Under the pieces are notes generated by a model. That model saw nothing but the letters and a program-made list of their open reading frames with translations, was not told the origin of the DNA and searched no databases. Made by a program: the position numbers and the translations under genes. Below are positions 46,386 to 53,483 of a stretch of 64,000 nt of DNA, piece by piece. Within the stretch, counting starts at the first letter, position 1, and each line of letters starts with the position of its first letter. Source of the stretch: an uncultured Kordiimonas sp. (lineage in GTDB: Bacteria > Pseudomonadota > Alphaproteobacteria > Sphingomonadales > Kordiimonadaceae); assembly GCA_947500295.1 (NCBI GenBank), contig CANMRM010000005.1:310001-374000 (forward strand), in the 5' to 3' direction.

Positions 46386-46979
46386 CTATTTATCGCTACC
46401 GCCCTTCTCCCCTGAAGAATTCTTGACTAGCTGTTCCAGCCAGTATCCTTTGATCCCGCGCTTCCTTGTTTTGGCAAACAGCTTCCGGGCTTTTTCCAGT
46501 TCTTCGAGAATGTTTTCAGAACCGGTCATCAGTTTTTCCTGCGTACGGATTGTCTCAATGGCTGCCTTTTGCATTTCCTGAAGGGACGGCACTGCTGTGC
46601 CCATTGCGTCAGCAGTAGTCCTCCAATCTGCATTCCCCGCGCCCGATGCCTGTGGTGCTTCGTCCGCAATTTTTTTCAAGGCTTCCAGAAGAGGCATGAT
46701 TGTCCCCATCACCTCGTCCACGACTTCCTTTTTCAGGTGCTTGATTTCTGACTTGACGCCAGCAGAAATTTTATCCTCCAGCAGACCTTCAGTGATTTCT
46801 TCAACCTGGGAAAGGGCCGCTGCTTTAAGTTGCTCGAGGGTTTCGGCATCAATAGTGGACGCAGTTTCATCGGCTGAATCCCCATTGTCCGGCGTTCGTG
46901 TTTTTTTCGGACGCGCCCGCTGCTTCTTGGCCGCAGGCAACGTCTTGACTAATTTCTTTTTTGATGAGGCTTTAGCCAT
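46386..46979 (-). CDS. Charged coiled-coil protein of the reb operon
   Basis: A 197-residue protein starting at 46979 (MAKASSKKK) after AGGGG. Residues 1-30 are very Lys/Arg-rich (KKKLVKTLPAAKKQRARPKKTR), suggesting nucleic-acid or acidic-surface binding. The rest is almost all helix with heptad-like character (ETLEQLKAAALSQVEEITEGLLEDK, KSEIKHLKKEVVDEVMG, ENILEELEKARKLFAK). I know no named family. Reb loci often include non-RebB helper genes. A role in assembly, nucleation or loading of the R-body is possible from context only. Spacing to its neighbours is 10 and 44 nt. Confidence 0.75.
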   Translation of the reverse strand: MAKASSKKKLVKTLPAAKKQRARPKKTRTPDNGDSADETASTIDAETLEQLKAAALSQVEEITEGLLEDKISAGVKSEIKHLKKEVVDEVMGTIMPLLEALKKIADEAPQASGAGNADWRTTADAMGTAVPSLQEMQKAAIETIRTQEKLMTGSENILEELEKARKLFAKTRKRGIKGYWLEQLVKNSSGEKGGSDK

Positions 46980-46989
46980 AGTCTTGCCC

Positions 46990-47421
46990 CTATAGCTTTG
47001 CAAACGCTTCGGCGCAGGCGGCAATGCTCACGCTAAATGTGCCCGTCGCCAACTGGGAGGTTGTGACTGCTGTCAACAATTTCTCGCCCTGCGGGTTTTC
47101 TTCTGCGACCATCTCAAGACCTTTGGCGGTTGCCGCGGTATAGATAAGCTCCATTCCCTGCAGGTAACTGCGAGCATCTTCCCCCATCATCGAAACGGCC
47201 TGTTGAGTTGCTGCCGTGGAAAACGGCAACACGTCTTTGTCTTTTTGCGTATCAAGCCCGGCTGTATTTACGTCAGTAAGGAAGGTGTTCACGTATGATG
47301 CAAAGGTGATGTCCTGACTTGATGACGCCTTTTTTCCAACCAACTCCTCTTCGAATTGAGGCGCGTTTTCCTCATCAAGGGACGGATTGTCTTCATGCTT
47401 GTTCCAGTTAAAGAGTGACAT
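46990..47421 (-). CDS. Reb operon protein, distantly RebB-like (143 aa)
   Basis: A 143-residue protein. The start at 47421 (MSLFNWNKHED) has GAGG at a suitable distance; an ATG 6 nt upstream is too close to it. The first 45 residues are acidic. The region SYVNTFLTDVNTAGLDTQ, then STAATQQAVSMMGEDARSYLQGMELIYTAATAKGLEM and the Ala/Thr-rich end (LTAVTTSQLATGTF) follow the helix-small-residue pattern of RebB proteins with an N-terminal extension. The family link is tentative. It lies 11 nt after the preceding RebB-like gene. Confidence 0.6.
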   Translation of the reverse strand: MSLFNWNKHEDNPSLDEENAPQFEEELVGKKASSSQDITFASYVNTFLTDVNTAGLDTQKDKDVLPFSTAATQQAVSMMGEDARSYLQGMELIYTAATAKGLEMVAEENPQGEKLLTAVTTSQLATGTFSVSIAACAEAFAKL

Positions 47422-47432
47422 GATCATTCACC

Positions 47433-47708
47433 TCAAGAGCTAGGGGGCTTCGGCTTGGGAGCGGGTGCAGCACCGGCGCCTTGACCCGCCTTGGTGATGG
47501 CCGTTACTGCGTTGGTGACGATCGGTGTATTGAGCATGTTGAGATTGTGCTGCGTTGACGCAGCGTTCTGCATGGTCATGGCATATGCCTGACCGACAGC
47601 CTGATAGTACATGCTCAACGCGACAGTCGGTGAACTGCCAATCACCGATGTGGCATTCAGTGAATTCGCACCCGATGCGAGGGGGTCTACATTGCTTTTC
47701 TGCGTCAT
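47433..47708 (-). CDS. RebB-family R-body protein with proline-rich tail
   Basis: A 91-residue protein preceded by GGAGAG. Residues 20-60 (VIGSSPTVALSMYYQAVGQAYAMTMQNAASTQHNLNMLN) match the RebB core: SP..A...YQ, small-residue helix, N..sTQ helix. The C-terminus is a Gly/Pro/Lys-rich tail (GAGAAPAPKPKPPSS) not typical of RebB, perhaps a flexible tip. It is the first reb-type gene of the operon, 15 nt after the regulator-like gene. Confidence 0.8.
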   Translation of the reverse strand: MTQKSNVDPLASGANSLNATSVIGSSPTVALSMYYQAVGQAYAMTMQNAASTQHNLNMLNTPIVTNAVTAITKAGQGAGAAPAPKPKPPSS

Positions 47709-47723
47709 TACGCTCTCCGGTAC

Positions 47724-48278
47724 TTATTTGTTGGGCCGCTCGCAGCCATTTACAGAAGCCTTGTCCTGACCCCTTCGGGTTACAGGTTGTGTTCTACAAT
47801 GCTGGTCATCGCCCAAAAATGGGTATGGGTTCCCCACTAGTCTCTGGTCGTTCCACAACTTGTCGATAAAGCGCCTGTTAGCACCGAATTCGATTTGTGC
47901 ACGCGTCTTGGATTGCGTTTGCTCCAGGTAATCAATGATGGCAATTTTCCGGATGATGCTGAAAATGCCCCAGGAAGAGGGAATTTCTATGTGCGGTTCA
48001 GCACAGGCGATATCCAATATCCGGTCATAGGTTTGAGTATCAATTTCACACTGGATCTTGTCCGCGAACCGCTTTTTGTTTTTGGGCAAGTAAATGCGTT
48101 TTCCACTCAGATAATAACTGATCTCATAGGCGTGCCGGAACGAAACATCCGTCGCGATCAAGGTGGTGAAGGCTGGCATATGTGGCAGAATTTTCTTGGC
48201 ATTTTCCTCGCTAAAACTGACGATTTCGGTAAATGACGAATCCGCCGGATTCGGCAACCCGCGAAACAATTCTTCCAT
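47724..48278 (-). CDS. First gene of the reb operon, possible DNA-binding (weakly Mor-like) protein
   Basis: A 184-residue protein whose ATG at 48278 follows GGGGAG. The middle part YEISYYLSGKRIYLPKNKKRFADKI recalls the GG..IYiPk segment of Mor-type activators. KTRAQIEFGANRRFIDKLWNDQRL looks like a helix-turn-helix, so it may bind DNA; both likenesses are weak. It is the first cistron about 98 nt downstream of the predicted sigma-54 transcription start. An autoregulatory or silencing role in R-body expression, where only some cells usually express, would fit but is inferred. No other phage genes are nearby. Confidence 0.7.
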   Translation of the reverse strand: MEELFRGLPNPADSSFTEIVSFSEENAKKILPHMPAFTTLIATDVSFRHAYEISYYLSGKRIYLPKNKKRFADKIQCEIDTQTYDRILDIACAEPHIEIPSSWGIFSIIRKIAIIDYLEQTQSKTRAQIEFGANRRFIDKLWNDQRLVGNPYPFLGDDQHCRTQPVTRRGQDKASVNGCERPNK

Positions 48279-48386
48279 GGCATAAACTCCCCATTGTCTA
48301 TGATGCCCTCTCTGGGCAAATTGAACGTGTTTGGATTGGTTGCCCCCGGTTTCGACCGCATGACGACGCTATCCAGAGACCGGAAT

Positions 48387-48402
48387 GGCAAGTCATGTGC
48401 CA
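48387..48402 (-). promoter_or_regulatory. Sigma-54 (-24/-12) promoter of the reb operon
   Basis: The minus strand reads TGGCAC, five bases (ATGAC), then TTGCC. The GG and GC dinucleotides are separated by exactly 10 bp, the defining sigma-54 spacing. The expected start is near 48376, giving a leader of about 98 nt before the first ATG at 48278. A sigma-54 activator gene lies on the far side of the operon. Confidence 0.85.
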
Positions 48403-48403
48403 T

Positions 48404-48666
48404 TAAATATTTTGAATAATTTCAATGGTTTATAAGTATTTTTTTTGAAGAAGACCGGTGTGACCGACATGTCCGTCATGTCTTGACACACGGGAGAAAA
48501 GAGAAATAGCGACCCAATTCTTCAAGCAGTGCGCAATGAAGGTCGGAGTAGGTCGACACGGTGTTGCAAGTGTAAATCACACTTTCAAATCACCGTGGGG
48601 GAAACTAGCCAGCAAATGGCATGGTCTATTGCTTGAACGGCCATAATAGCACGACTTGGGCTGAGA
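48404..48666. other. Upstream region of the reb operon
   Basis: This 263-bp gap lies between the reb promoter and the PapD-like gene. It holds the CATGTC repeat cluster and an A/T-rich bend-like stretch (48401-48447) directly upstream of the -24 box, of the kind often used by IHF. No supported gene was found in it. Confidence 0.5.
48466..48482. promoter_or_regulatory. CATGTC direct repeats, candidate activator binding sites for the reb promoter
   Basis: GACATGTC (48466-48473, self-complementary) is followed after three bases by CATGTC (48477-48482), a 9-bp-period repeat about 90-106 bp upstream of the predicted start. That distance is typical of sigma-54 activator sites. Binding by the FHA-type activator is an inference. 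Confidence 0.4.
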
Positions 48667-49221
48667 TTATGGAATCGCTTGTTGGTGCCGAGTTTCAGCC
48701 CGCACCGGATAGTCCGTTTCAAAGCCTCTGCCGAATCCGGTCATGGCATACTGTTTTCTGGACTTGCGCTGACGTACTTCAACTTCAGCGACGTAGCGGG
48801 TGACAAGCATCGTATCAGGCATAGCATCATCTCCTGGCTTGAGGTAGATGATTGGCAGTTGCTCAACAACAACCTCATAGTGACCGGATGATTGATACTT
48901 GCGTGGATCATAATCCAGCCGGATGATTTTTCTTTCCCCTGCTCCGAGTACAATTTGAGCTGGCAGCGCTTTCAGCGCAACCTCCCCTGGCTGTGCCGAA
49001 GCCAAAACCGTACGTGTCTGCCGTGTTTCAACTTGAAGGACAATCGTTCGATCACTCGGGTTGGAGACAAAAAAAGACAGCTGGGATGTCCAGTCTTCCA
49101 CCATCGATAGGTTCGTTGGGCGGAGGAAAAAGTCAATGGCGCCAGCGGGGGCAGCAAGGATGGGAGCCAGCACTACAAAAGCTGAGATAATCAAACAGCG
49201 AATGTCTTGTGTCTTTTGCAA
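48667..49221 (-). CDS. PapD-like periplasmic chaperone-fold protein, orphan
   Basis: A 184-residue protein using a TTG start at 49221, justified by a perfect AGGAGG 5 nt upstream. A signal peptide (CLIISAFVVLAPILAAPAGA) precedes the mature start IDFFLRPTNLSMVED. Residues 28-125 follow the N-terminal immunoglobulin-like domain of fimbrial chaperones (LSFFVSNPSDRTIVLQVETRQTR, VLGAGERKIIRLDYDP, HYEVVVEQLPI). The second chaperone domain is missing or reduced to a charged tail (VEVRQRKSRKQYAMTGFGRGFETDYPV). No usher or pilin gene is nearby. It could help surface assembly of a neighbouring system, but nothing shows which. The start codon lies within an inverted repeat of the TTGC type. Confidence 0.7.
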   Translation of the reverse strand: MQKTQDIRCLIISAFVVLAPILAAPAGAIDFFLRPTNLSMVEDWTSQLSFFVSNPSDRTIVLQVETRQTRTVLASAQPGEVALKALPAQIVLGAGERKIIRLDYDPRKYQSSGHYEVVVEQLPIIYLKPGDDAMPDTMLVTRYVAEVEVRQRKSRKQYAMTGFGRGFETDYPVRAETRHQQAIP

Positions 49222-49391
49222 TGCAACCTCCTAAGGAAACTGGGTGTCCTCGGTGCATTGCAAATGCGGTGCTAGCGTACTTAAACTTTAACCTGTTGTT
49301 TTAATTATGTTTTATATTCTTCTGATCTCTTGCGAGTTGCAACTGGCCACATAAAGCTTGCAGATTGCAAACCCGCTTTTGCAAGCCGCAA
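49216..49391. repeat. Cluster of TTGC/GCAA inverted repeats upstream of the PapD-like gene
   Basis: Five short dyads occur in 176 bp: TTGCA-A-TGCAA (49216-49226, over the ribosome site and start), GCATT-GCA-AATGC (49255-49267), AGTTGCAACT (49335-49344), TTGCA-GAT-TGCAA (49358-49370) and TTGC-N5-GCAA (49379-49391). They look like multiple copies of one operator. Related dyads occur between 61823 and 61889 at the other end of the polysaccharide operon. Confidence 0.5.
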
Positions 49392-50081
49392 CTATTTCTG
49401 ACTTAAAGCTATTCGAATTTCCTGACAGAGCACTGCACGCACGTCTTCCGCAAGTGATGGGCCCTGTTCCGTCAGGCGCTCACTGAGCTCCGATGCGAGA
49501 ACCGAGATTTGCCGGAACCCATAAAGCATCGCACTGCCGCGCAACTGGTGAAGTCTGGATTTAAGTGCTTTAAACTGCATTGGGTTTTTCAACTCGTGAA
49601 CTACGAACAGCAGATGATCCCGGTAGCCGCTTGCAAGGCGCGCTTTTTCTTCAGCCCAGCTTTCGCCTTGTTCACTATGGCGAACGATTTTTCGCAACCC
49701 AACCTCTTCTGAAATTCTTCTGATGAGCTCTTTGAGGTCAAAAGGTTTTGCAATGAATTTGTCTGCTCCGGCGGCAAGTGCCTGCCGCTCGGCACGACGA
49801 CTGGAATCTGCACTGACGGCATATCGGATGTTGCACCATGTTGATGTCGCCAGTTCTTCCAATAAATCTGAGCCGTTCCCATCGGGCAGGCTGATATCTA
49901 CCAGTGCCAGGTCATATTTGATTTGGCTTTTTTCTTTTCGGGCCAACAACTGACGCGCAGCTTCAATACTGTCTGCAACATCAACTCTGAACCCTTCTCG
50001 CTGCAGTGTGGCTGAAAGAAGCATGGAAACGGTTTTCGTGTCTTCCACGATCAAAATGTGTTTTCCGGTCTTGCACATCAT
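49392..50081 (-). CDS. Response regulator receiver fused to an Hpt phosphotransfer domain
   Basis: A 229-residue protein. The receiver (about 8-130) has the acidic pair in LIVEDTKTV, phospho-acceptor Asp in LALVDISLPDGNG and Lys in FIAKPF. The C-terminal helical bundle (about 150-229) has the Hpt signature HQLRGSAMLYGF with its His. It could pass phosphate between its own domains or to the receiver protein encoded just upstream. It is the last gene of the polysaccharide operon, its ATG overlapping the previous stop. No histidine kinase is in the window. Confidence 0.88.
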   Translation of the reverse strand: MMCKTGKHILIVEDTKTVSMLLSATLQREGFRVDVADSIEAARQLLARKEKSQIKYDLALVDISLPDGNGSDLLEELATSTWCNIRYAVSADSSRRAERQALAAGADKFIAKPFDLKELIRRISEEVGLRKIVRHSEQGESWAEEKARLASGYRDHLLFVVHELKNPMQFKALKSRLHQLRGSAMLYGFRQISVLASELSERLTEQGPSLAEDVRAVLCQEIRIALSQK

Positions 50082-50560
50082 GACACCTTTTTTTCTTCAT
50101 ATGCCAATCGCCTGTTCCATTCGGACATAAGGTCCCTAATGCCGGTTAGCGTGTTTGACAGCGACTTCGAAGTAGGCTGCGGTCCCGGTTGAGACAGTCG
50201 CACCAAAAACTGCTCAATAAGCGCAGACATCTGCTCAAGATCATCCTCGTTGCTTTTGTCAAAAACACCTGCGGCATGGCAGTTAACCAACCTTTTCAGC
50301 AGCGAAAATTCAAGTGTGCCTGAAAGGACCAGAACGAGGCTTTCCGGCGCAATTTTGCGCACATCTTCAGCGAGTTTCGCCCCGCATTTTTCACCAAAAA
50401 AGTCATTGTCCAGCACGTAGATGTCGTACCCGCCAGGAAGATCTGCCTTATTGTAGGAACTGACCATCAGTTCCGGGAATTGCATCCGTAACTGGAGTGC
50501 CAGCATGCCGGAATAGTGGGGGTCGTCATCCATGATGATGAGCTTACGCAGCTTGTTCAT
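50078..50560 (-). CDS. Stand-alone response regulator receiver protein
   Basis: A 160-residue protein starting at 50560 (MNKLRKLIIMDDD) with AAAGGAC 7 nt before; the frame extends further upstream but only through the end of the Wzz-like gene. The receiver fold has the acidic pocket MDDD, acceptor Asp in YVLDNDFFGEKCG, Ser in LVLSGT and Lys in VFDKSN. The C-terminal 35 residues are helical with no DNA-binding domain. It overlaps the upstream gene by 17 nt and the downstream receiver-Hpt gene by 3 nt, so a small phosphorelay acting on polysaccharide production after translation is plausible (inference). Confidence 0.85.
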   Translation of the reverse strand: MNKLRKLIIMDDDPHYSGMLALQLRMQFPELMVSSYNKADLPGGYDIYVLDNDFFGEKCGAKLAEDVRKIAPESLVLVLSGTLEFSLLKRLVNCHAAGVFDKSNEDDLEQMSALIEQFLVRLSQPGPQPTSKSLSNTLTGIRDLMSEWNRRLAYEEKKVS

Positions 50561-52610
50561 GAGTTTGTCCTTTCGACATTTGATGGTGTTGCATTTGGTT
50601 ACCCAGACCTGGGTCCATTGCCTCAGCTCCGGAAAAAAGACCCAACAGATTGGTTGATTGAGAAATAAAGCGCTGGATCGGCCGTTTTTCGTCACCGGGA
50701 CCCCAGGCTGCGACTGACACATCTGCGAGCTTGGGCATCACCCGAGACGCATAATGGCGTTCAGAAACCCCGCAATCGACAACGATAAAGTCATAATGCT
50801 CTGCCTGGGTTTGAAGCCATTTCCTCGCTGCCTCTACGCTAAAGCCATGATTGGCGGCGATACTCCCAAACGGGATAAAGTCAAATCCGCCGGCTTCCAT
50901 GGGAGCAATTGGCTCACCCATTAGAATGCTCTCCGCAAACCCTTTGTTTTCGCACTCTCCGTCAGCGGCAGCACGAACCAGAAGTGTTTTCAAACCCTGA
51001 TCGCTCGCAGCTTTTGCGAGCAACGACAGGGGAACAATTCGCGTATCGGAAAAACGCGCAACACTGACAACCGTCGTCTGACCGTGTCGCCAGCCTGGCT
51101 GGAGCTGCAGTTCACTCACCAGCCGGGCAACTTGCTGTGAATCAGGTTGCTCCGGCAAAACCACGAGCTTGTCTTCGCTCACTGTCGCGGCTAGGTCATC
51201 GCTGTATCGGATACACGGCGAAAACTGCCTCAAGGCAATTAGCAACACCGCAACCATGCCACTTCCGACCATAAAGCCCAGGGCTGCAAACTGGACGCGC
51301 TTGTCCTCAGCGGGCATTTCAGGCGCGCTGCCACGCGATAGAATTTCAACGGTACCAGGGAGACTGTTCCGACTTTCCAGAAGCACCTGATCCAGAATGC
51401 GCCGGGTTTCCGCAAGCATGCCCGAAACCTGGGATTTTTCCGCGTTTATCCGCTGGAGTTCAATGAGTTTGCCATTCAGTGTCTTGGCTTCGTCTGAAAG
51501 TTCATTTCTGCGTGTCGTCAGTTTCCTTTTCAGCGCTTCCAACTCGGCAATAGACTGCGATTTTGCGGCACCGTCCGCACCGGTAATGGCACCGGTTTTC
51601 CCGAGGGTGGCTATTAGTCTGCGCCGAGACTCGATGGCTTCGTCGATAACCGCCAGTGAAGCTGCAAGTGTGGCAACCTTGGGATGGCTGGGCATATAGC
51701 GCATCTGCAGCTTTTCAAGTTCTGCTGCTCGCTTGGCGCGCTCAAAAACCATGTCAGCCATGGCCCGGTCAAGCAGGGTAGCGCGCTTGATTTCCATGTC
51801 GCCGGTATCCGCATCAAGAGCACCATTTGTGGCTTCCATTTCCACCAGTGCATTCCTTAGCTCGTCAACGCGGATATCCAGTTCTTCCAGTTGCGTAACC
51901 TTGGTCAAGTGGGCCTTTGCGAGTGAACTGGCGTCATACTCTTCGCCGACAGCAAGCAATTCAGTTCCCAGCTTATATTGTTTGTTCAGAAGCTCCTGAA
52001 CACGCGCTTCCAATTCACGGGCCCGCAAGGTTTGCCGCGAGTCCGACTGTCGTGTCTGCAAATCCAGATAGCCTTCCAGGTGTGCATTCACCATCAGCTG
52101 AGCGAGAGCTGGATTGGCACTCCTCGCTTGAATTGAGATTAGGCCTTTCAGTTTTTTAACCGTGATAGCGTCAGCAAACCCCTGTACACCGGGTGTTGGC
52201 TGATCCGGCTGTTTTTTCGCCAAATCATCCAGCAATATTTCATGAGCCCGAGTGAGAACCTGCTGGCTTTGCAAATATGTTGCTTCCGCAGATACAAACG
52301 CATCATACAGGCGTAGCCGACTGTCATCGTTGTCGGCATACAGAATCTTGGGTTCCTTGGCGACCAACCGGACCAAACCCTGGCTTTCATAGGCAGGTTT
52401 CGTAGCCATGAATGCCGCAAAAGCCAGTGCAAAACCTGCCATCAGGGCCAAAACCGCAACTCGCCACAATTGACCACGAAGCAACCTCATCACGGTCTTG
52501 ACCGGATTCACCGGCGCGCTTGCAGACTCCTGCACAAAATCCTGCACCTGCATCAGTGCCGGATTGCCAACGGCTGGTATCTGTGAGGATGGATGTGGCT
52601 GGTCATGCAC
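50544..52610 (-). CDS. Wzz/GNVR polysaccharide chain-length protein with degenerate tyrosine-kinase-like domain
   Basis: A 688-residue inner-membrane protein. There is one transmembrane helix at about residue 50-70 (VAVLALMAGFALAFAAFMAT) and a large periplasmic part with coiled coils and the conserved YMPSHPKVATL. A second helix lies at about 460-480 (FAALGFMVGSGMVAVLLIAL). The cytoplasmic domain (about 500-670) aligns in order with BY-kinases (TTVVSVARFSDTRIVPLSLLAKAASDQGLKTLLV, YDFIVVDCG), but the Walker A lysine motif is gone and there is no tyrosine-rich tail, so it is unlikely to be an active kinase. It probably sets polymer length with the Wzy-type polymerase of the operon. Confidence 0.88.
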   Translation of the reverse strand: MHDQPHPSSQIPAVGNPALMQVQDFVQESASAPVNPVKTVMRLLRGQLWRVAVLALMAGFALAFAAFMATKPAYESQGLVRLVAKEPKILYADNDDSRLRLYDAFVSAEATYLQSQQVLTRAHEILLDDLAKKQPDQPTPGVQGFADAITVKKLKGLISIQARSANPALAQLMVNAHLEGYLDLQTRQSDSRQTLRARELEARVQELLNKQYKLGTELLAVGEEYDASSLAKAHLTKVTQLEELDIRVDELRNALVEMEATNGALDADTGDMEIKRATLLDRAMADMVFERAKRAAELEKLQMRYMPSHPKVATLAASLAVIDEAIESRRRLIATLGKTGAITGADGAAKSQSIAELEALKRKLTTRRNELSDEAKTLNGKLIELQRINAEKSQVSGMLAETRRILDQVLLESRNSLPGTVEILSRGSAPEMPAEDKRVQFAALGFMVGSGMVAVLLIALRQFSPCIRYSDDLAATVSEDKLVVLPEQPDSQQVARLVSELQLQPGWRHGQTTVVSVARFSDTRIVPLSLLAKAASDQGLKTLLVRAAADGECENKGFAESILMGEPIAPMEAGGFDFIPFGSIAANHGFSVEAARKWLQTQAEHYDFIVVDCGVSERHYASRVMPKLADVSVAAWGPGDEKRPIQRFISQSTNLLGLFSGAEAMDPGLGNQMQHHQMSKGQTHEQAA

Positions 52611-52622
52611 GGGCTTATTCCT

Positions 52623-53483
52623 TCACGATTGTGCCGCGCGGGCAGTTTGATCTTGTTCCCAGCCTGTTGGCCCATGTTGCACCTTGTTCCGCACGTGCGC
52701 GCTCAGCGCGACGAGCGCAAAAACAAGCGCCCCAGGCCAAACACGAGGATGTGACGCCAGGCGAGACAGGAACAGAGCGGTATTGGCCTGTTTATTTTTC
52801 GGGGAGCACGAAACACCTATAGATGAGAGCTCGTGGTTGCCACGGTAAATACGGCTACGTATTTTGATAAGGCTGGCTAACGTACGGGGTGGTTCTACCG
52901 TATAACACGCTGCCGGAACGTGCACGGCGTTTGGCGAAAGTTCACGACGAACAAATTCATCGTCGTTTGTGATGTTGGGAAATGTACCTAATCGCTTGAT
53001 GCCGGCCTGCGATACAGCGAAAAAACCACCAACCTTTCCGCCGTCGAAATAAGGGTTCAGTTGCCACGCGCGGTAAAATTCCCTGACGGGCATGCTGCAT
53101 TGCTTACTGTTGAAGCACGCCTCACCAAAAGCAAGGTCACAAGCTGACACATCCAAGGCACTCACAAGGTGACGAACAGCGGCGGCAGAAGTTTTAATAT
53201 CTGCGTCAAGCAAGACAACTGGCCGAATGTTGGTTGCTGCAATCCCGAAATTGAGAGCCGCGGTTTTGGAAGCAAGTGGTATTTCCAGAACCCGCGCCTC
53301 CGGGCATCGGGCGCGAACCACATCTGCTGTTTGATCCACGCAACCATTACAAATGACCGTGATCTCAAACTCTCCGGGCTGCATGTCCCTGGTGAGGGCT
53401 TCCAATGTGCCGTGGATGCTCCGCTCTTCATTGTAGGCAGGAATAACGATGGCGCAGGAAGGCTTGTGGGAAGTGTCAGGCAT
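52623..53483 (-). CDS. Glycosyltransferase family 2
   Basis: A 286-residue GT-A enzyme starting at 53483 (MPDTSHKPSC), overlapping the upstream stop by 8 nt. Motifs are AIVIPAYNEERSIHGTLEAL, VICNGCVDQT, KTAALNFGIA and the DxD metal site VLLDADIKT, then the acceptor-side TNDDEFVRRELSP. A hydrophobic stretch near the C-terminus (VWPGALVFALVALSAHV) may hold it at the membrane. It would add one sugar to the lipid-linked repeat unit; the sugar cannot be told from sequence. Confidence 0.85.
   Translation of the reverse strand: MPDTSHKPSCAIVIPAYNEERSIHGTLEALTRDMQPGEFEITVICNGCVDQTADVVRARCPEARVLEIPLASKTAALNFGIAATNIRPVVLLDADIKTSAAAVRHLVSALDVSACDLAFGEACFNSKQCSMPVREFYRAWQLNPYFDGGKVGGFFAVSQAGIKRLGTFPNITNDDEFVRRELSPNAVHVPAACYTVEPPRTLASLIKIRSRIYRGNHELSSIGVSCSPKNKQANTALFLSRLASHPRVWPGALVFALVALSAHVRNKVQHGPTGWEQDQTARAAQS

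Noticed and set aside
47724-48278. Prophage remnant, because of the weak Mor-like segment
   Set aside because: No integrase, capsid, tail or lysis gene is nearby and the gene is part of the reb operon; the similarity is too weak to call phage origin.
48158-48403. Open frame of 81 codons on the minus strand upstream of the first reb-operon gene
   Set aside because: Its ATG lies inside the sigma-54 promoter, upstream of the predicted transcription start, with no ribosome site, and it overlaps the next gene in another frame.
49359-49374. Possible sigma-54 promoter before the PapD-like gene
   Set aside because: The GG/GC spacing is 10 bp but the -24 box reads GGGTTT and only the dinucleotides fit; the bases are better explained by the TTGC dyads.
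50563-50722. 54-codon upstream extension of the receiver protein
   Set aside because: It is read through the 3' end of the Wzz-like gene in another frame; the ATG at 50560 has a good ribosome site and starts the receiver fold directly.
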